51,780 nt of DNA. Origin: Caulobacter sp. HMWF025. GTDB lineage: Bacteria; Pseudomonadota; Alphaproteobacteria; Caulobacterales; Caulobacteraceae. The position numbers and the translations under genes are program-made. The notes beneath the pieces are model-generated. The model made no database searches. It was given only the letters and a program-made list of their open reading frames with translations, and was not told the origin of the DNA. Location: the NCBI RefSeq assembly GCF_003060965.1, contig NZ_QAII01000176.1, positions 10,838-62,617 on the forward strand, written 5' to 3'. Of this stretch, positions 34,774 to 44,945 are shown in pieces (position 1 is the stretch's first letter; every line of letters begins with the position of its first letter).

Positions 34774-35751
34774 CTAGGCCGTCCTGGCGTCCAGAGCCCG
34801 GCGCGCGGCCTGCAGCTTGGCGAAGTCTTCACCGGCGTGATGCGACGAGCGCGTCAGCGGACTGGCCGAGACCATCAGGAAGCCCTTGGCGCGCGCGATG
34901 GCCTCATAGGCCTTGAACTCGTCCGGCGTCACGAAGCGGTCAATGGCCGCATGCTTGCGGGTCGGCTGCAGGTACTGGCCGATGGTGATGAAATCGACGC
35001 CAGCGCTGCGCATGTCATCCATCACCTGCATGACCTCTTCCTTAGTCTCGCCCAGCCCGACCATCAGGCCGGACTTGGTGAACTGGGAGGGGTCGCGCTG
35101 CTTGACGCGATCCAGCAGGCGCAGGGACTGATAGTAGCGGGCGCCCGGCCGGATCTTCAAATAGAGGCGCGGCACGGTCTCGAGATTGTGGTTGAACACG
35201 TCCGGCCGGGCATCGATCACGACATTCTCGGCCTGATCCTTGCGCAGGAAGTCCGGGGTCAGGATCTCGATCGTCGTCCCTGGCGCGGCCGCGCGGATGG
35301 CGAGGACGACCTGGGCAAAGTGCTGGGCCCCGCCGTCGGCCAGATCATCGCGATCGACCGAGGTGATCACCACGTGCTTGAGGCCCATCTTGGCAACGGC
35401 CTCGGCCACACGGCGCGGCTCGTCCGGATCCAGCGCATTGGGAAGGCCGGTCGTGACATTGCAGAAGGCGCAGGCGCGGGTGCAAATCTCGCCCATGATC
35501 ATCATGGTCGCGTGCTTCTGACTCCAGCATTCGCCGATATTAGGGCAGGCCGCCTCTTCGCAGACCGTCGTCAGCTTGTGATCGCGGACGATGCCTCGCG
35601 TCTCATTGTAGCCGGGCGAGCCCGGGGCCCGGACGCGCAACCATTCGGGCTTGCGCAGCACCGGCGTATCCGGGCGGTTCTGCTTTTCGGGATGGCGCGC
35701 CGCCCGGTCTTCCGGGCTACGTGCCTTCAGTGTGTCGATCACTGTGGCCAT
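34774..35751 (-). CDS. lipA: Lipoyl synthase
   Basis: Radical-SAM enzyme that inserts two sulfurs into octanoyl groups to form the lipoyl cofactor of pyruvate and 2-oxoglutarate dehydrogenases. From ATG 35751 the product has 325 residues beginning [10 protein letters not shown]. Auxiliary cluster [12 protein letters not shown] and radical-[13 protein letters not shown] are intact, and the C-terminal [10 protein letters not shown] supplies the final Ser ligand. An upstream ATG at 35811 adds 20 residues without family support. Substrates are encoded close by (pdhB, pdhC). Confidence 0.97.
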   Translation of the reverse strand: MATVIDTLKARSPEDRAARHPEKQNRPDTPVLRKPEWLRVRAPGSPGYNETRGIVRDHKLTTVCEEAACPNIGECWSQKHATMMIMGEICTRACAFCNVTTGLPNALDPDEPRRVAEAVAKMGLKHVVITSVDRDDLADGGAQHFAQVVLAIRAAAPGTTIEILTPDFLRKDQAENVVIDARPDVFNHNLETVPRLYLKIRPGARYYQSLRLLDRVKQRDPSQFTKSGLMVGLGETKEEVMQVMDDMRSAGVDFITIGQYLQPTRKHAAIDRFVTPDEFKAYEAIARAKGFLMVSASPLTRSSHHAGEDFAKLQAARRALDARTA

Positions 35752-35824
35752 GAGGCCTAAATCGGACTTCTTGGCCTCCGGATCAAGCGCGCGATCTTGC
35801 ATAGCGCGCAAAGGCGCGAAATGA

Positions 35825-36883
35825 GTGAGCCCGATGCATCGCCGCCTGCTTGCCGCCCTGTTGATCCTGACCCTCGCGGGCTGCGGCGATGCCGGCTCCC
35901 GCGCGCCCTTTGCCGACAGCCGAACGCCCCCCTCGATCGCCCGTCGCTTCTATGCACCTGACAACTGGGCCTGGGGCTATGTCCGGGTCGGCGACGGCCC
36001 GGTTCAGCGCTACGGCGTCTCTTCGCCTCCCGTCGGCCCGCGTGCGACGGTGCTCATCCTGACGGGCTATGGTGAAACGGCGGAAAAGTGGTTCGAGACC
36101 GTCCGGCACCTGAACGGAGCAGGCTTTACGGTCTGGGTCCTGGAGCGGCAGGGCCAGGGCGGATCGGAGCGCGCGACTCCCTGGCGTGATCTGGTCCACG
36201 CCCGCAGCTTTGATCCCGACGTCGCGGCCATCCGCGCCATGGTCCGGGTCGTCATACGTCCCGGTGGCCAGACCCCGATGATCGTCCTCGGCCATGACCA
36301 GGGCGGCCTTGCGGCCATGCTGGCCGTCGAGGACGGACTTCCGGTCGACAGCCTGATTCTGTCCTCGCCGGCCCTGCAGATGCGCAGCCTGCCCCGTAGC
36401 CCGGACGAAACCCGGCGACTGGGCCTGTGGGCCAACCGGCTCGGCCTCGGCTGGATGAAGTGGCCCGGCGAGCCTGGCTGGATCCGCGAGGTCCCCGCCA
36501 CCACCCTGGCCCAGCGGACCGCCGACCGGCAGCGCGGATCGGTGCAGCAGGCCTGGATGCTGGCCAATCCCGATCTCAGAACGGGCTCCCCGAGCCTGGG
36601 CTGGCGGTCAGCCTTTTTCGAAGCCGCCGAGCGGGCTCGCAAGGACACCCGGCGGATCCGGCTGCCTGTTCTCGTCCTGACCGGCGGAGCCGACAGCCAC
36701 GCCAGCACAACGGCGCAGGATCAACTCTGTCAGGCCATCACGAACTGCCGACAGGTTCGTTTCCCGACGGGACGTCAGGATCTGCACATGGAGACCGACG
36801 CGGTCCGCAGTCCGTGGCTGACCGAGATTGAACGCTTCACGCACCGGCCGGAAGCCTCCGGACCCGGACCGGTGACGCCTTAA
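35825..36883 (+). CDS. Lipoprotein alpha/beta hydrolase with Asp at the nucleophile position
   Basis: A 352-residue protein with lipobox LAGC (Cys22 from the GTG start, Cys19 from ATG 35834), so membrane-anchored. The rest is a serine-aminopeptidase/monoacylglycerol-lipase-like domain: [32 protein letters not shown], and a nucleophile elbow [11 protein letters not shown] where Ser is expected (GHSxGG). A later Asp in [10 protein letters not shown] and a His in DLHMETD complete a catalytic triad. GHDxGG is the elbow of epoxide hydrolases and haloalkane dehalogenases, which use Asp. Function unknown; esterase, epoxide hydrolase or dehalogenase are all possible. Divergent from lipA. Confidence 0.8.
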   Translation: MSPMHRRLLAALLILTLAGCGDAGSRAPFADSRTPPSIARRFYAPDNWAWGYVRVGDGPVQRYGVSSPPVGPRATVLILTGYGETAEKWFETVRHLNGAGFTVWVLERQGQGGSERATPWRDLVHARSFDPDVAAIRAMVRVVIRPGGQTPMIVLGHDQGGLAAMLAVEDGLPVDSLILSSPALQMRSLPRSPDETRRLGLWANRLGLGWMKWPGEPGWIREVPATTLAQRTADRQRGSVQQAWMLANPDLRTGSPSLGWRSAFFEAAERARKDTRRIRLPVLVLTGGADSHASTTAQDQLCQAITNCRQVRFPTGRQDLHMETDAVRSPWLTEIERFTHRPEASGPGPVTP

Positions 36884-36985
36884 CATCACCGATTGTGACT
36901 CTTCCTTGCAAAGCTGGACCTTCCCCGGCAGAGTCCGGCCTCAACGAACGAAAGCGATGTCGCTTTTCGGGGAGGTTTCGCCGGG

Positions 36986-38539
36986 ATGCCGGTAGTTTTC
37001 AAAGCGGAAGACGGCCAGAAGGCCCTCTTCGACGCCCTTATCGACGCGCGCGACACCTACGGTGCCAACAAGCCCATTCTTGAGGACCAGGATCGCAATC
37101 CCCTCAGCTACACGGACCTGATCCGTGGCAGCTTTGCCCTGGGCCGCAAGATCGCCGCCATGACCAAGCCCGGCGAGAACGTCGGGGTGCTGCTGCCGTC
37201 GGGCTCTGCAGCGGTGGTGACCTTCTTCGCGCTGCACGCTTTCGGGCGCGTGCCGACCATGCTTAACTTCACGGCGGGCCTGCGGAACCTGAAGGCGGCC
37301 TGCGAGCTGGCCAAGGTCAAGCGCGTGCTGACCGCCCACAAGTTCATCGAGCTGGGCAATCTGCACGACATCATCGATGCCCTCGAAGGGCAGGCCGCTA
37401 TCACCTATCTGGAGGATGTGCGCGGCACCATCGGTCTGGCGGACAAGCTGTTCGCCGCAACGGCCGGCATGTTCCCCCGTCAGTTCCGGGCCCCGGCCAA
37501 GCCGTCGGACCGGGGCGTGATCCTGTTCACCTCGGGCAGTTTCGGGGCTCCCCGCGGCGTCGTGCTGAGCCAGGCCAACATGGTCACCAATGCCGTGCAG
37601 GTCGCGGCCCATATCGAGCTTGATCCGGACTGGGTGTTCTTCAACCCCCTGCCCGTCTTCCATTGCTTCGGCCTGACCGGCGGTGTGATCCTGCCGCTGC
37701 TGAAGGGCATGAAGGCCTTCCAGTATCCCTCCCCCCTGCACACCAAGCAGATCCCGGCGCTTGTAAAAGCACTCGGCGCATCGGTCCTGTTCGCCACCGA
37801 TACCTTCCTGAACCACTATGCCCGTGCCTCTGATGGCGATGAACTTTCAGGGCTGAGGTTCATCGTCTGCGGGGCCGAGAAGGTTCGCGACGAGACCCAC
37901 AACCTGATCAACGAGAAATTCGGCAACGTGCCGGTACTCGAAGGTTACGGGGCCACGGAGGCCTCGCCGGTCATCGCCGTGAACAAGCCCGAGGACAACC
38001 GCCGGGGAACCGTCGGCGGCCTTCTGCCGGGCCAGGATTACCGGATCGAGCCCGTCGAGGGTATCCCGGAGGGCGGTCGCCTGCTGGTGCGCGGTCCGAA
38101 CGTGATGCTGGGCTATCTTCGCGAGGACGGCGGCATCGACGCCCCTGAAGGCGGCTGGCACGACACCGGCGACGTGGTGACCGTGACGGGTGATAACTGG
38201 ATCACGATCAAGGGCCGGGTAAAGCGCTTTGCCAAGATCGGCGGCGAAATGGTCTCCCTGACCGCCGCGGAAGACCTAGCCGCAGCGGTCTGGCCGGACG
38301 GCCGCCATGCGGTGATCTCGATGCCTGACAAGAAAAAGGGTGAGCGGCTGGTGCTGGTCACCGACCGCCACGACGCCGCGGTCGCGGAGCTGGTGGCTCA
38401 TGCCCAGACGGTCGGAGCCCCTGAACTGGCGGTTCCCCGCAAGATCCTGAAGGTTCCCGAGGTCCCGGTGCTGGGCAGCGGCAAGACCGACTATGTCGCC
38501 ATCCAGCGCATGGCTGACCAGGACGCCCGCGCCGCCTGA
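36986..38539 (+). CDS. Acyl-AMP ligase resembling the ligase half of Aas
   Basis: A 517-residue AMP-binding enzyme. It resembles the C-terminal acyl-ACP synthetase domain of Aas, without the PlsC-type acyltransferase half. P-loop: FTSGSFGAPRGVVLSQANMV, in which the consensus TSGSTGxPKG has Phe for Thr and Arg for Lys. Then FFNPLPVFHCFGLTGGVILP, EGYGATEASPV and the hinge WITIKGRVKRFAKIGGEMVS. The C-terminal catalytic Lys is in GSGKTDYVAI. It probably activates fatty acids for ACP or phospholipid repair. Terminated by a strong hairpin at 38558-38598. Confidence 0.85.
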   Translation: MPVVFKAEDGQKALFDALIDARDTYGANKPILEDQDRNPLSYTDLIRGSFALGRKIAAMTKPGENVGVLLPSGSAAVVTFFALHAFGRVPTMLNFTAGLRNLKAACELAKVKRVLTAHKFIELGNLHDIIDALEGQAAITYLEDVRGTIGLADKLFAATAGMFPRQFRAPAKPSDRGVILFTSGSFGAPRGVVLSQANMVTNAVQVAAHIELDPDWVFFNPLPVFHCFGLTGGVILPLLKGMKAFQYPSPLHTKQIPALVKALGASVLFATDTFLNHYARASDGDELSGLRFIVCGAEKVRDETHNLINEKFGNVPVLEGYGATEASPVIAVNKPEDNRRGTVGGLLPGQDYRIEPVEGIPEGGRLLVRGPNVMLGYLREDGGIDAPEGGWHDTGDVVTVTGDNWITIKGRVKRFAKIGGEMVSLTAAEDLAAAVWPDGRHAVISMPDKKKGERLVLVTDRHDAAVAELVAHAQTVGAPELAVPRKILKVPEVPVLGSGKTDYVAIQRMADQDARAA

Positions 38540-38557
38540 CGGTTGCACCTGAACATG

Positions 38558-38598
38558 AAAACGCCGCGCCCGGTGCAAACCCGGCGCGGCGTTTTTTG
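38558..38598. terminator. Bidirectional intrinsic terminator
   Basis: AAAACGCCGCGCC pairs with GGCGCGGCGTTTT around a loop of about 12 bases, followed by more T on the plus strand and preceded by A-run giving U on the minus strand. It sits between the convergent acyl ligase and lpdA genes and can end both. Confidence 0.9.
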
Positions 38599-38618
38599 TT
38601 TGATCTGGCCGTCGGGCC

Positions 38619-40025
38619 TCAAGTGTGCAGAACGCGCCCGTAGGAATCCAACGCCGCCTCGTGCATGGCCTCCGACATGGTCGGGTGGGCATAGACGATG
38701 CCGAAGATGTCTTCTTCGGTAGCCTCGAGCGTGATCGCCGTCACGAAGCCCTGGATCATTTCCGTGACTTCGTGACCGATCATGTGGGCCCCGATCAGGG
38801 CCCCGGTCTTGGCGTCGAACACCGTCTTGATGAAGCCTTCGGTCTCGCCGGCCGCCACGGCCTTGCCGTTGACCTTGAACGGGAAGCGACCGGCCTTCAC
38901 CTCGATGCCGGCCGCCTTGGCCCCGGCTTCGGTATAGCCCACCGAGGCGACCTGCGGATTGGCATAGGTGCAGCCGGGGATCGGCGAGTGGACGTTGGGG
39001 CTCTTGAAGCCGGCAATGAACTCGGCGGTGTGGATTCCTTCGTGGCTCGCCTTGTGGGCCAGCCAAGGCGCGCCGGCGACGTCGCCGATCGCGAACAGGC
39101 CCGGGACATTGGTCTCGCCGTGCTTGCCGGTAACGACATGGCCGCGGTCGAGATTGAGACCCACGGCCTCAGTTCCTTCGGTATTCGGGACGATGCCGAT
39201 GGCGACAATGCACTTCTCGGCGGTCAGCTGTTCGGCCTTGCCGGCGACCTCGACCGAGACCGACACGCCGGTGGCAGTCTTGTCGATCATGGTCACCTTG
39301 GCCCCGATGCGGAACTTGATGCCCCGCCTCTCGAACGCCTTCTGGGCCGCCTTGGAGACTTCGGCGTCCTCGACCGGCATGATGCGGTCGACCGCCTCGA
39401 CCACGGTCACCTCAGCGCCCAAGGCGCGGTAGAAGCTCGCGAACTCGATGCCGATGGCTCCGGAGCCGATCACCACCAGCGACTTGGGCATGGTCTTGGG
39501 CACCAGGGCATCGCGATAGGTCCAGACCTTGTCGCCGTCCGACACCGCGCCGATGGCGGGGATGTTGCGGGCCCGGGCGCCGCTGGCCAGGATGACGTTT
39601 TTCGCCTGGATCGTGCGGCTGCCGCCGGCCTTCAGGGCCACCACGACCTTCGGAGCCGGCGCACCCTTTTCGAGCTTGGCCTCGCCCTCAATGACCTCGA
39701 TCTTGTGCTTCTTCATCAGGTAGGCGATGCCGCCCGACATGGTCTTGGCCACGCCGCGCGAGCGCTCGATGATCTTGTTGAAGTCGAAGGCCGGCTTCTC
39801 GACCGACAGGCCATAGCTGTCGAGATGCGACAGCTGCTCGAAGACCTCGCCGGACTTCAGAAGGGCCTTGGTCGGGATGCAGCCCCAGTTCAGGCAGATC
39901 CCGCCCAGGTTTTCGCGCTCGACGATCGCCGTCTTCAGGCCCAGCTGGCTGGCGCGAATGGCGGCGACATAGCCGCCGGGACCAGCGCCGATAACGACGA
40001 CATCGAATTCGGTGGACATGTTCAT
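38619..40025 (-). CDS. lpdA: Dihydrolipoyl dehydrogenase (E3)
   Basis: The FAD flavoprotein that reoxidises dihydrolipoyl groups for the 2-oxoacid dehydrogenases. 468 residues; FAD loop VVIGAGPGGYVAAIRASQLG, redox disulfide GGICLNWGCIPTKALL, NAD loop VVIGSGAIGIEF, a second FAD motif GLFAIGDVAGAPWLAHKASH, and the C-terminal HPTMSEAMHE with the catalytic His-Glu pair. ATG at 40025 or 40019. Last of the pdh cluster. Confidence 0.97.
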   Translation of the reverse strand: MNMSTEFDVVVIGAGPGGYVAAIRASQLGLKTAIVERENLGGICLNWGCIPTKALLKSGEVFEQLSHLDSYGLSVEKPAFDFNKIIERSRGVAKTMSGGIAYLMKKHKIEVIEGEAKLEKGAPAPKVVVALKAGGSRTIQAKNVILASGARARNIPAIGAVSDGDKVWTYRDALVPKTMPKSLVVIGSGAIGIEFASFYRALGAEVTVVEAVDRIMPVEDAEVSKAAQKAFERRGIKFRIGAKVTMIDKTATGVSVSVEVAGKAEQLTAEKCIVAIGIVPNTEGTEAVGLNLDRGHVVTGKHGETNVPGLFAIGDVAGAPWLAHKASHEGIHTAEFIAGFKSPNVHSPIPGCTYANPQVASVGYTEAGAKAAGIEVKAGRFPFKVNGKAVAAGETEGFIKTVFDAKTGALIGAHMIGHEVTEMIQGFVTAITLEATEEDIFGIVYAHPTMSEAMHEAALDSYGRVLHT

Positions 40026-40099
40026 CTTACCCTAGCTTGGACATCGCCCAGGGGGAGCCGGGCGGCCTCGTTCGATCGGCCGCAAGGCCGGTCCGGGAG

Positions 40100-40576
40100 T
40101 TAAAGCAAGGCCTCAACTGCGGCCTTGAGGTCTTCCGGCTTGGTGGTCGGCGCAAAGCGCTCGACGACCTCGCCGTCACGGTCGATCAGGAACTTCGTGA
40201 AGTTCCACTTGATGCCTTCAGTCCCCAGAACGCCCCTCTGCGCCTTCTTCAGGAAGGTGTAGAGCGGGTGGGCCGAGGGGCCGTTGACGTCAATCTTGGC
40301 CAGCATCGGGAAGGTCACGTCGTAGGTCAGCGAACAGAAGCTCGCGATCTCCTCGGCATTGCCGGGCTCCTGCGCACCAAACTGGTTGCAGGGAAAGCCC
40401 AGCACCGTCAGGCCCCGGTCCTGGTATTCGCGAAAGAGCGCTTCCAGGCCTTCAAACTGCGGGGTGAAGCCGCACTTGCTGGCCGTGTTGACGATCAGCA
40501 GAACCTTGCCGCGATAGTCGGCCAGGCTCACATCCTGGCCGTCCAGCGTCTTGGCCGAGTAGTCATAGACCGACAT
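40100..40576 (-). CDS. Glutathione peroxidase (Cys type)
   Basis: A 158-residue thiol peroxidase of the Gpx family. Motifs: [19 protein letters not shown] with the peroxidatic Cys36, [19 protein letters not shown] with the second Cys, and WNFTKFLID. Bacterial enzymes of this type usually use thioredoxin or glutathione to reduce lipid or hydrogen peroxides. It is inserted between pdhC and lpdA. Confidence 0.95.
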   Translation of the reverse strand: MSVYDYSAKTLDGQDVSLADYRGKVLLIVNTASKCGFTPQFEGLEALFREYQDRGLTVLGFPCNQFGAQEPGNAEEIASFCSLTYDVTFPMLAKIDVNGPSAHPLYTFLKKAQRGVLGTEGIKWNFTKFLIDRDGEVVERFAPTTKPEDLKAAVEALL

Positions 40577-40601
40577 GGCGCTCTCCTGCCCTTTCCGTTG
40601 A

Positions 40602-41885
40602 TCAGACGATCAGGGTCAGCGGCTCTTCGATCAGCGGCTTGAAGGCCGCCAGGAACTTGGCACCGATCGCGCCGTCGACCACGCGGTGATCGCAGGTCAG
40701 GGTCACGGTCATGACGGTGGCCACGGCCAACTGGCCGTTCTTGACCACCGGACGCTGCTCGCCGGCCCCGACGCTCATGATCGCGCCCTGCGGTTCGTTG
40801 ATGATCGAGGCAAAGGCCTTGATCCCGAACATGCCGAGGTTGGACACCGAGAAGGTGCCGCCCTGGAACTCCTCGGGCTTCAGCTTCTTGGCCTTGGCGC
40901 GGGCCGCCAGATCCTTCACCTCGGCCGAGATCTGGGCCAGGCCCTTGGTCTCGGCGGCGCGAACGATCGGGGTGATCAGGCCACCATCGATGGCCACGGC
41001 CACGGCGATGTCGGCATGCTTGTGCATGGCAATGCCTTCCGGCGTGTAGGAGGCATTGGCCTCCGGCACGCGCTTCAGGGCCACGGCCACGGCCTTGATG
41101 ATGATGTCGTTGACCGACACCTTCACGCCCTGGTCGCCCAGCAGGCTGTTGATCTTGCCGCGCGCCGCCAGCAGGGCGTCGATCTCGAGATCGATGGTCA
41201 GCGGGAAGTGCGGCACGTCGCGGAAGCTGTCGGTCAGGCGGCGCGCAATGGTCTTGCGCATGCCGTCGAGCGGTACCAGGTCGTAGGACCCGGCCGGGAT
41301 GCCCATCTGCTCCAGCGACAGGACCTGACGCGGAGCCGCCGGGGCTGGGGCCGCCGCAGGGGCCGGGGCCGGCTTGGCGGCCGGTGCGGCAACCGGGCCG
41401 CCCTTGGCGGCATTTTCGACGTCCGCCTTGACCACCCGGCCATGCGGGCCACTGCCCTTGAGCGACTTCAGGTCCAGACCGGCGGCCTGGGCCAGACGGC
41501 GGGCCAGCGGCGAGGCGAACACCCGCGAGCCGTCGGCGGCGACCGGAGCCGGAGCAGCTGCAACGGGTGCAGCGGCAGCCGGTGCAGCGGCTTTGGGCGC
41601 TTCAGCGGCAGGGGTCGCGGCCGGGGCCGGCGCGAGGCTTTCACCCTCTCCGGACAGCTTGGCGATCAGGGCATTGACCTTGACGTTTTCGGTGCCGGCC
41701 TCGACCAGAATGGCCTCGACCACGCCCTCGTCGACGGCTTCGACTTCCATCGTCGCCTTGTCGGTTTCGATCTCGGCGATCACGTCGCCGGCCTTGACGG
41801 TGTCACCCACCTTCACGTGCCACTTGGCGAGGGTTCCCTCCTCCATGGTGGGCGACAGGGCGGGCATCAGGATGTCGATCGACAT
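40602..41885 (-). CDS. pdhC: Pyruvate dehydrogenase E2, dihydrolipoamide acetyltransferase
   Basis: A 427-residue E2 core subunit. The lipoyl domain covers residues 1-about 80 with the lipoylated Lys in [15 protein letters not shown]; then an Ala/Pro linker, a peripheral-subunit-binding domain ([20 protein letters not shown]), a second Ala/Pro linker, and the catalytic domain beginning near [20 protein letters not shown] and ending [16 protein letters not shown] with active His and Asp. One lipoyl domain only; a second is on PdhB. Separated from pdhB by 161 bases without a recognised gene. Confidence 0.97.
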   Translation of the reverse strand: MSIDILMPALSPTMEEGTLAKWHVKVGDTVKAGDVIAEIETDKATMEVEAVDEGVVEAILVEAGTENVKVNALIAKLSGEGESLAPAPAATPAAEAPKAAAPAAAAPVAAAPAPVAADGSRVFASPLARRLAQAAGLDLKSLKGSGPHGRVVKADVENAAKGGPVAAPAAKPAPAPAAAPAPAAPRQVLSLEQMGIPAGSYDLVPLDGMRKTIARRLTDSFRDVPHFPLTIDLEIDALLAARGKINSLLGDQGVKVSVNDIIIKAVAVALKRVPEANASYTPEGIAMHKHADIAVAVAIDGGLITPIVRAAETKGLAQISAEVKDLAARAKAKKLKPEEFQGGTFSVSNLGMFGIKAFASIINEPQGAIMSVGAGEQRPVVKNGQLAVATVMTVTLTCDHRVVDGAIGAKFLAAFKPLIEEPLTLIV

Positions 41886-42046
41886 TGAGTGTCTTCCTCA
41901 AGCGTTCGGGACGTTGTCGGCCGGGCCGGCGTCCGCGCGATCTCGCCTTGCAGCGAGGCTTAGTTCTTGGCCGGATTCGATGCGGCCCACATCCGACAGA
42001 TATGCAGTGTTCACTGCGATCCTGCCAGACATGGGCCGCACCGGCA

Positions 42047-43390
42047 TCAGCGGTAGCAGACCGTCTTGGCCGCCTTTACGATCTTGTCGACCGACGGCAG
42101 GCTGAGGGCCTCGAGGTTCGCGGCATAGGGCAGCGGCACGTCTTCCTGGTGCACGCGCAGCGGCGGTGCATCCAGATAGTCGAAGCCGTGCTCGGTGATG
42201 CGGGCCACGATTTCTGCCCCGACGCCCATCGGACCCCAGCCCTCTTCGGCCGTGACCAGACGGTTGGTCTTCTTGACGCTTTCCAGGATGGTCACGTGAT
42301 CCATTGGACGGATGGTGCGCAGGTCGATGACTTCGGCCGAGATGCCTTCGGCGGCCAGAGCCTCGGCAGCCTTCAGACAGAACCCGACCATGCGGCTATA
42401 GGCCACCAGGGTGACGTCCGTGCCTTCGCGGCGAACCTTGGCCTTGCCGATCGGCACGACATAGTCCTCGACGTCCGGGATATCGAACTCAAGCCCGTAC
42501 ATCATCTCGTGTTCGAGGAAGACGATGGGGTTGGGGTCGCGGATTGCAGCCTTCAGCAGGCCCTTGGCGTCGGCCGCATCATAGGGCGCGATGACCTTGA
42601 GCCCGGGCACGTTGCCGTACCAGGCCGCATAGTCCTGGCTGTGCTGGGCACCGACGCGGCTGGCCGCGCCGTTGGGGCCGCGGAACACGATCGACGACTT
42701 GATCTGGCCACCCGACATGTAGAGCGTCTTGGCGGCCGAGTTGATGATGTGGTCGATCGCCTGCATGGCGAAGTTCCAGGTCATGAACTCGACGATGGGC
42801 TTGAGGCCCGCCATCGCCGCGCCGACACCCATGCCGGCAAAACCGTGCTCGGTGATCGGGGTGTCGATGACGCGCTTGTCGCCGAACTCCTGCAGCAGGT
42901 CGCGGCTGACCTTGTAGGCCCCCTGGTACTGGGCGACTTCCTCGCCCATCAGGAAGACGCGGTCATCGCGACGCATCTCTTCAGCCATGGCGTCGCGCAG
43001 GGCGTCGCGCACGGTGATCTTCTTCATCGGCGTACCGGCCGGAATTTCCGGATCGGCAAAGTTCGAGGCCGAAGCGACGGGCGCGGTGGCGACGACCGGC
43101 GCGGCCGCCTCAACGACGACGGGCGCGGGTGCCGAGGGCGCAGCCCCGGCTTCACCGGCCAGACGCGCGATCGGCGTATTGACCTTCACGTTCTCGGAGC
43201 CGGCGGCAATCAGGATGGCTTCCACCACCCCCTCATCGACGGCTTCGACTTCCATCGTCGCCTTGTCGGTCTCGATCTCGGCGATCACGTCGCCGGCCTT
43301 GACGGTGTCGCCTTCCTTCACCAGCCACTTGGCCAGGGTGCCCTCTTCCATGGTCGGCGAGAGGGCGGGCATGAGGATGTCCAGGCTCAC
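42047..43390 (-). CDS. pdhB: Pyruvate dehydrogenase E1 beta with N-terminal lipoyl domain
   Basis: A 447-residue E1 beta. Residues 1-about 80 are a lipoyl domain with lipoylation site [15 protein letters not shown], nearly identical to that of PdhC; an Ala/Pro linker follows to about 120. The E1 beta body begins [20 protein letters not shown], with [17 protein letters not shown] and [20 protein letters not shown]. The fusion is known in alphaproteobacteria. The ATG overlaps the pdhA stop by 4 bases. Confidence 0.97.
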   Translation of the reverse strand: MSLDILMPALSPTMEEGTLAKWLVKEGDTVKAGDVIAEIETDKATMEVEAVDEGVVEAILIAAGSENVKVNTPIARLAGEAGAAPSAPAPVVVEAAAPVVATAPVASASNFADPEIPAGTPMKKITVRDALRDAMAEEMRRDDRVFLMGEEVAQYQGAYKVSRDLLQEFGDKRVIDTPITEHGFAGMGVGAAMAGLKPIVEFMTWNFAMQAIDHIINSAAKTLYMSGGQIKSSIVFRGPNGAASRVGAQHSQDYAAWYGNVPGLKVIAPYDAADAKGLLKAAIRDPNPIVFLEHEMMYGLEFDIPDVEDYVVPIGKAKVRREGTDVTLVAYSRMVGFCLKAAEALAAEGISAEVIDLRTIRPMDHVTILESVKKTNRLVTAEEGWGPMGVGAEIVARITEHGFDYLDAPPLRVHQEDVPLPYAANLEALSLPSVDKIVKAAKTVCYR

Positions 43391-44418
43391 TGGGCGGCCT
43401 CCAGATAAACGTCAGTGTACAGTTCGGACGGATCCGGCTCAGGGCTGGTCCGGGCGAATTCAGCGGCTTCGGCGACAATCCGCTTCACGTCGGCGTCGAT
43501 GCCCTTAAGGTCGTCCTCGGTGACGCCGGCCTTGGCCAGACGTTCCTTGATGTGGTCGATCGGATCGCGGGTCTGCTTGACCTCGTCGACCTCTTCCTTG
43601 GTGCGGTACTTGGCCGGGTCCGACATCGAGTGACCGCGATAGCGGTAGGTCTTCATCTCGAGGATGTAGGGACCCTGGCCGCTGGCGGCGTGCTCGCGGG
43701 CACGGGCCCCGGCTTCACGCACGGCTACCACGTCCATGCCGTCGATTTCTTCGCCGGGGATCCGGAACGAGACGCCGCGCTTGTGGAAGGCGGTTTCCGA
43801 GGCCGAACGCTCGACGCTGGTGCCCATGGCGTACTGGTTGTTCTCGATCACGTACACGACCGGCAGCTTCCACAGCTGGGCCATGTTGAAGCTCTCATAG
43901 ACCTGGCCCTGGTTGGCCGCGCCGTCGCCGAAATAGGCGTAGGAGACGTTGCCATTGCCCTTGTAGTGGTTGGCCAGCGCCAGGCCGGTGCCGAGCGCCA
44001 CCTGGGCGCCGACGATGCCGTGACCGCCGTAGAAGCCGGTCTCAATGTCGAACATGTGCATCGAGCCGCCCTTGCCGCGCGACGAGCCGCCGGCACGACC
44101 GGTCAGTTCGGCCATCACCTCGCGCGGGTCCATCCCCGCAGCCAGCATGTGACCGTGGTCGCGGTAGCCGGTGATGATCTGGTCGCCCTTGGACGAGATC
44201 GACTGCATGCCGACCGCGATGGCTTCCTGGCCGATATAGAGGTGGCAGAACCCGCCGATCAGCCCCATGCCGTACAGTTGCCCGGCCCGCTCCTCGAAGC
44301 GGCGGATCAGCAGCATGCTCTGATAGAACTTCAGAAGCTCTTCCTTGCTGACAAAGGCGTTGACACCGGTGTCACTACCCTTGCCCTCGGAGGCCTCAGC
44401 CTTGCGCGCACGCGCCAT
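43387..44418 (-). CDS. pdhA: Pyruvate dehydrogenase E1 alpha
   Basis: A 343-residue thiamine-diphosphate subunit: [43 protein letters not shown], and the ThDP/Mg motif [20 protein letters not shown] with [11 protein letters not shown]. The phosphorylation-loop-like [16 protein letters not shown] is present. GGGAGAG precedes the ATG. First gene of the pdhA-pdhB-pdhC-gpx-lpdA series. Confidence 0.98.
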   Translation of the reverse strand: MARARKAEASEGKGSDTGVNAFVSKEELLKFYQSMLLIRRFEERAGQLYGMGLIGGFCHLYIGQEAIAVGMQSISSKGDQIITGYRDHGHMLAAGMDPREVMAELTGRAGGSSRGKGGSMHMFDIETGFYGGHGIVGAQVALGTGLALANHYKGNGNVSYAYFGDGAANQGQVYESFNMAQLWKLPVVYVIENNQYAMGTSVERSASETAFHKRGVSFRIPGEEIDGMDVVAVREAGARAREHAASGQGPYILEMKTYRYRGHSMSDPAKYRTKEEVDEVKQTRDPIDHIKERLAKAGVTEDDLKGIDADVKRIVAEAAEFARTSPEPDPSELYTDVYLEAAQ

Positions 44419-44526
44419 TCAACTCTCCCTGGCCAATCTTCATCGCGGCCTTCAATCCCAGAACATATCCCGCCGAAGGTGTCGTCGGTTCCGCGAAGGA
44501 AATGCTCGTCATGTCATGCCCGGACC

Positions 44527-44552
44527 GATCCCGATGTCCGTCATCGGGGATC
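44527..44552. repeat. Hairpin between ftsB and pdhA
   Basis: GATCCCGATG, five-base loop, CATCGGGGATC: an inverted repeat with one bulged base, 40 bases after the ftsB stop. There is no T-tract on the minus strand, so it may weaken read-through from ftsB to pdhA, or be part of a regulatory leader. Confidence 0.5.
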
Positions 44553-44591
44553 GACCAACAGCCTTCTCCGGGAAACCGTGACCCCAAGGCG

Positions 44592-44888
44592 CTAGCGCTT
44601 TGTCCGGATCACGAAGTCTCTCGGGTCGGCATATCCGAGGAGTGAACGCGCACGTTCCTCCAGGAGATCGGCCGACAGACTGCCGTTGCGTAATAGACGA
44701 GCGCGGGCCTCCAGGTCCATCCTCTCTGCGCGGATCTTCTTGAGTTCCATGGTCTTGGCTGAGAGATCGGCGTTACGCTGGGAGATGGACAGCAGCCCTC
44801 GCTCGCCCGTCAGGGCGTGAAAAACGAAGTAAAAAATCAGAAAGAAGATCGCCGCGGTCGGCAGGATGGGTTGCAGTCGGGCGAACAT
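44592..44888 (-). CDS. ftsB: Cell division protein FtsB
   Basis: A 98-residue DivIC/FtsB protein of the FtsQLB complex. A single membrane helix at about residues 6-27 is followed by the periplasmic heptad-rich coiled coil (SISQRNADLSAKTMELKKIR, AERMDLEARARLL) and the SLLGYADPRDFVI end. In many alphaproteobacteria it is near eno and pdhA, as here. Upstream bases carry two GANTC sites and a CtrA-like box. Confidence 0.93.
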   Translation of the reverse strand: MFARLQPILPTAAIFFLIFYFVFHALTGERGLLSISQRNADLSAKTMELKKIRAERMDLEARARLLRNGSLSADLLEERARSLLGYADPRDFVIRTKR

Positions 44889-44930
44889 CTGAGAATCCCG
44901 GATGGGGTCCTGCAGAGTCGCAGACGGGGC

Positions 44931-44945
44931 TTAACGCCTTCTAAA
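44931..44945. promoter_or_regulatory. CtrA-like box upstream of ftsB
   Basis: TTAA, seven bases, TAAA; the CtrA consensus is TTAA-N7-TTAA, so one base differs. It lies 43-57 bases upstream of the ftsB ATG. Two CcrM-type GANTC sites lie between it and the gene. Confidence 0.4.

Noticed and set aside
41886..42046. Possible small gene in the pdhB-pdhC gap
   Set aside because: No frame with a credible start; it contains only a short CTCGC/GCGAG inverted repeat.
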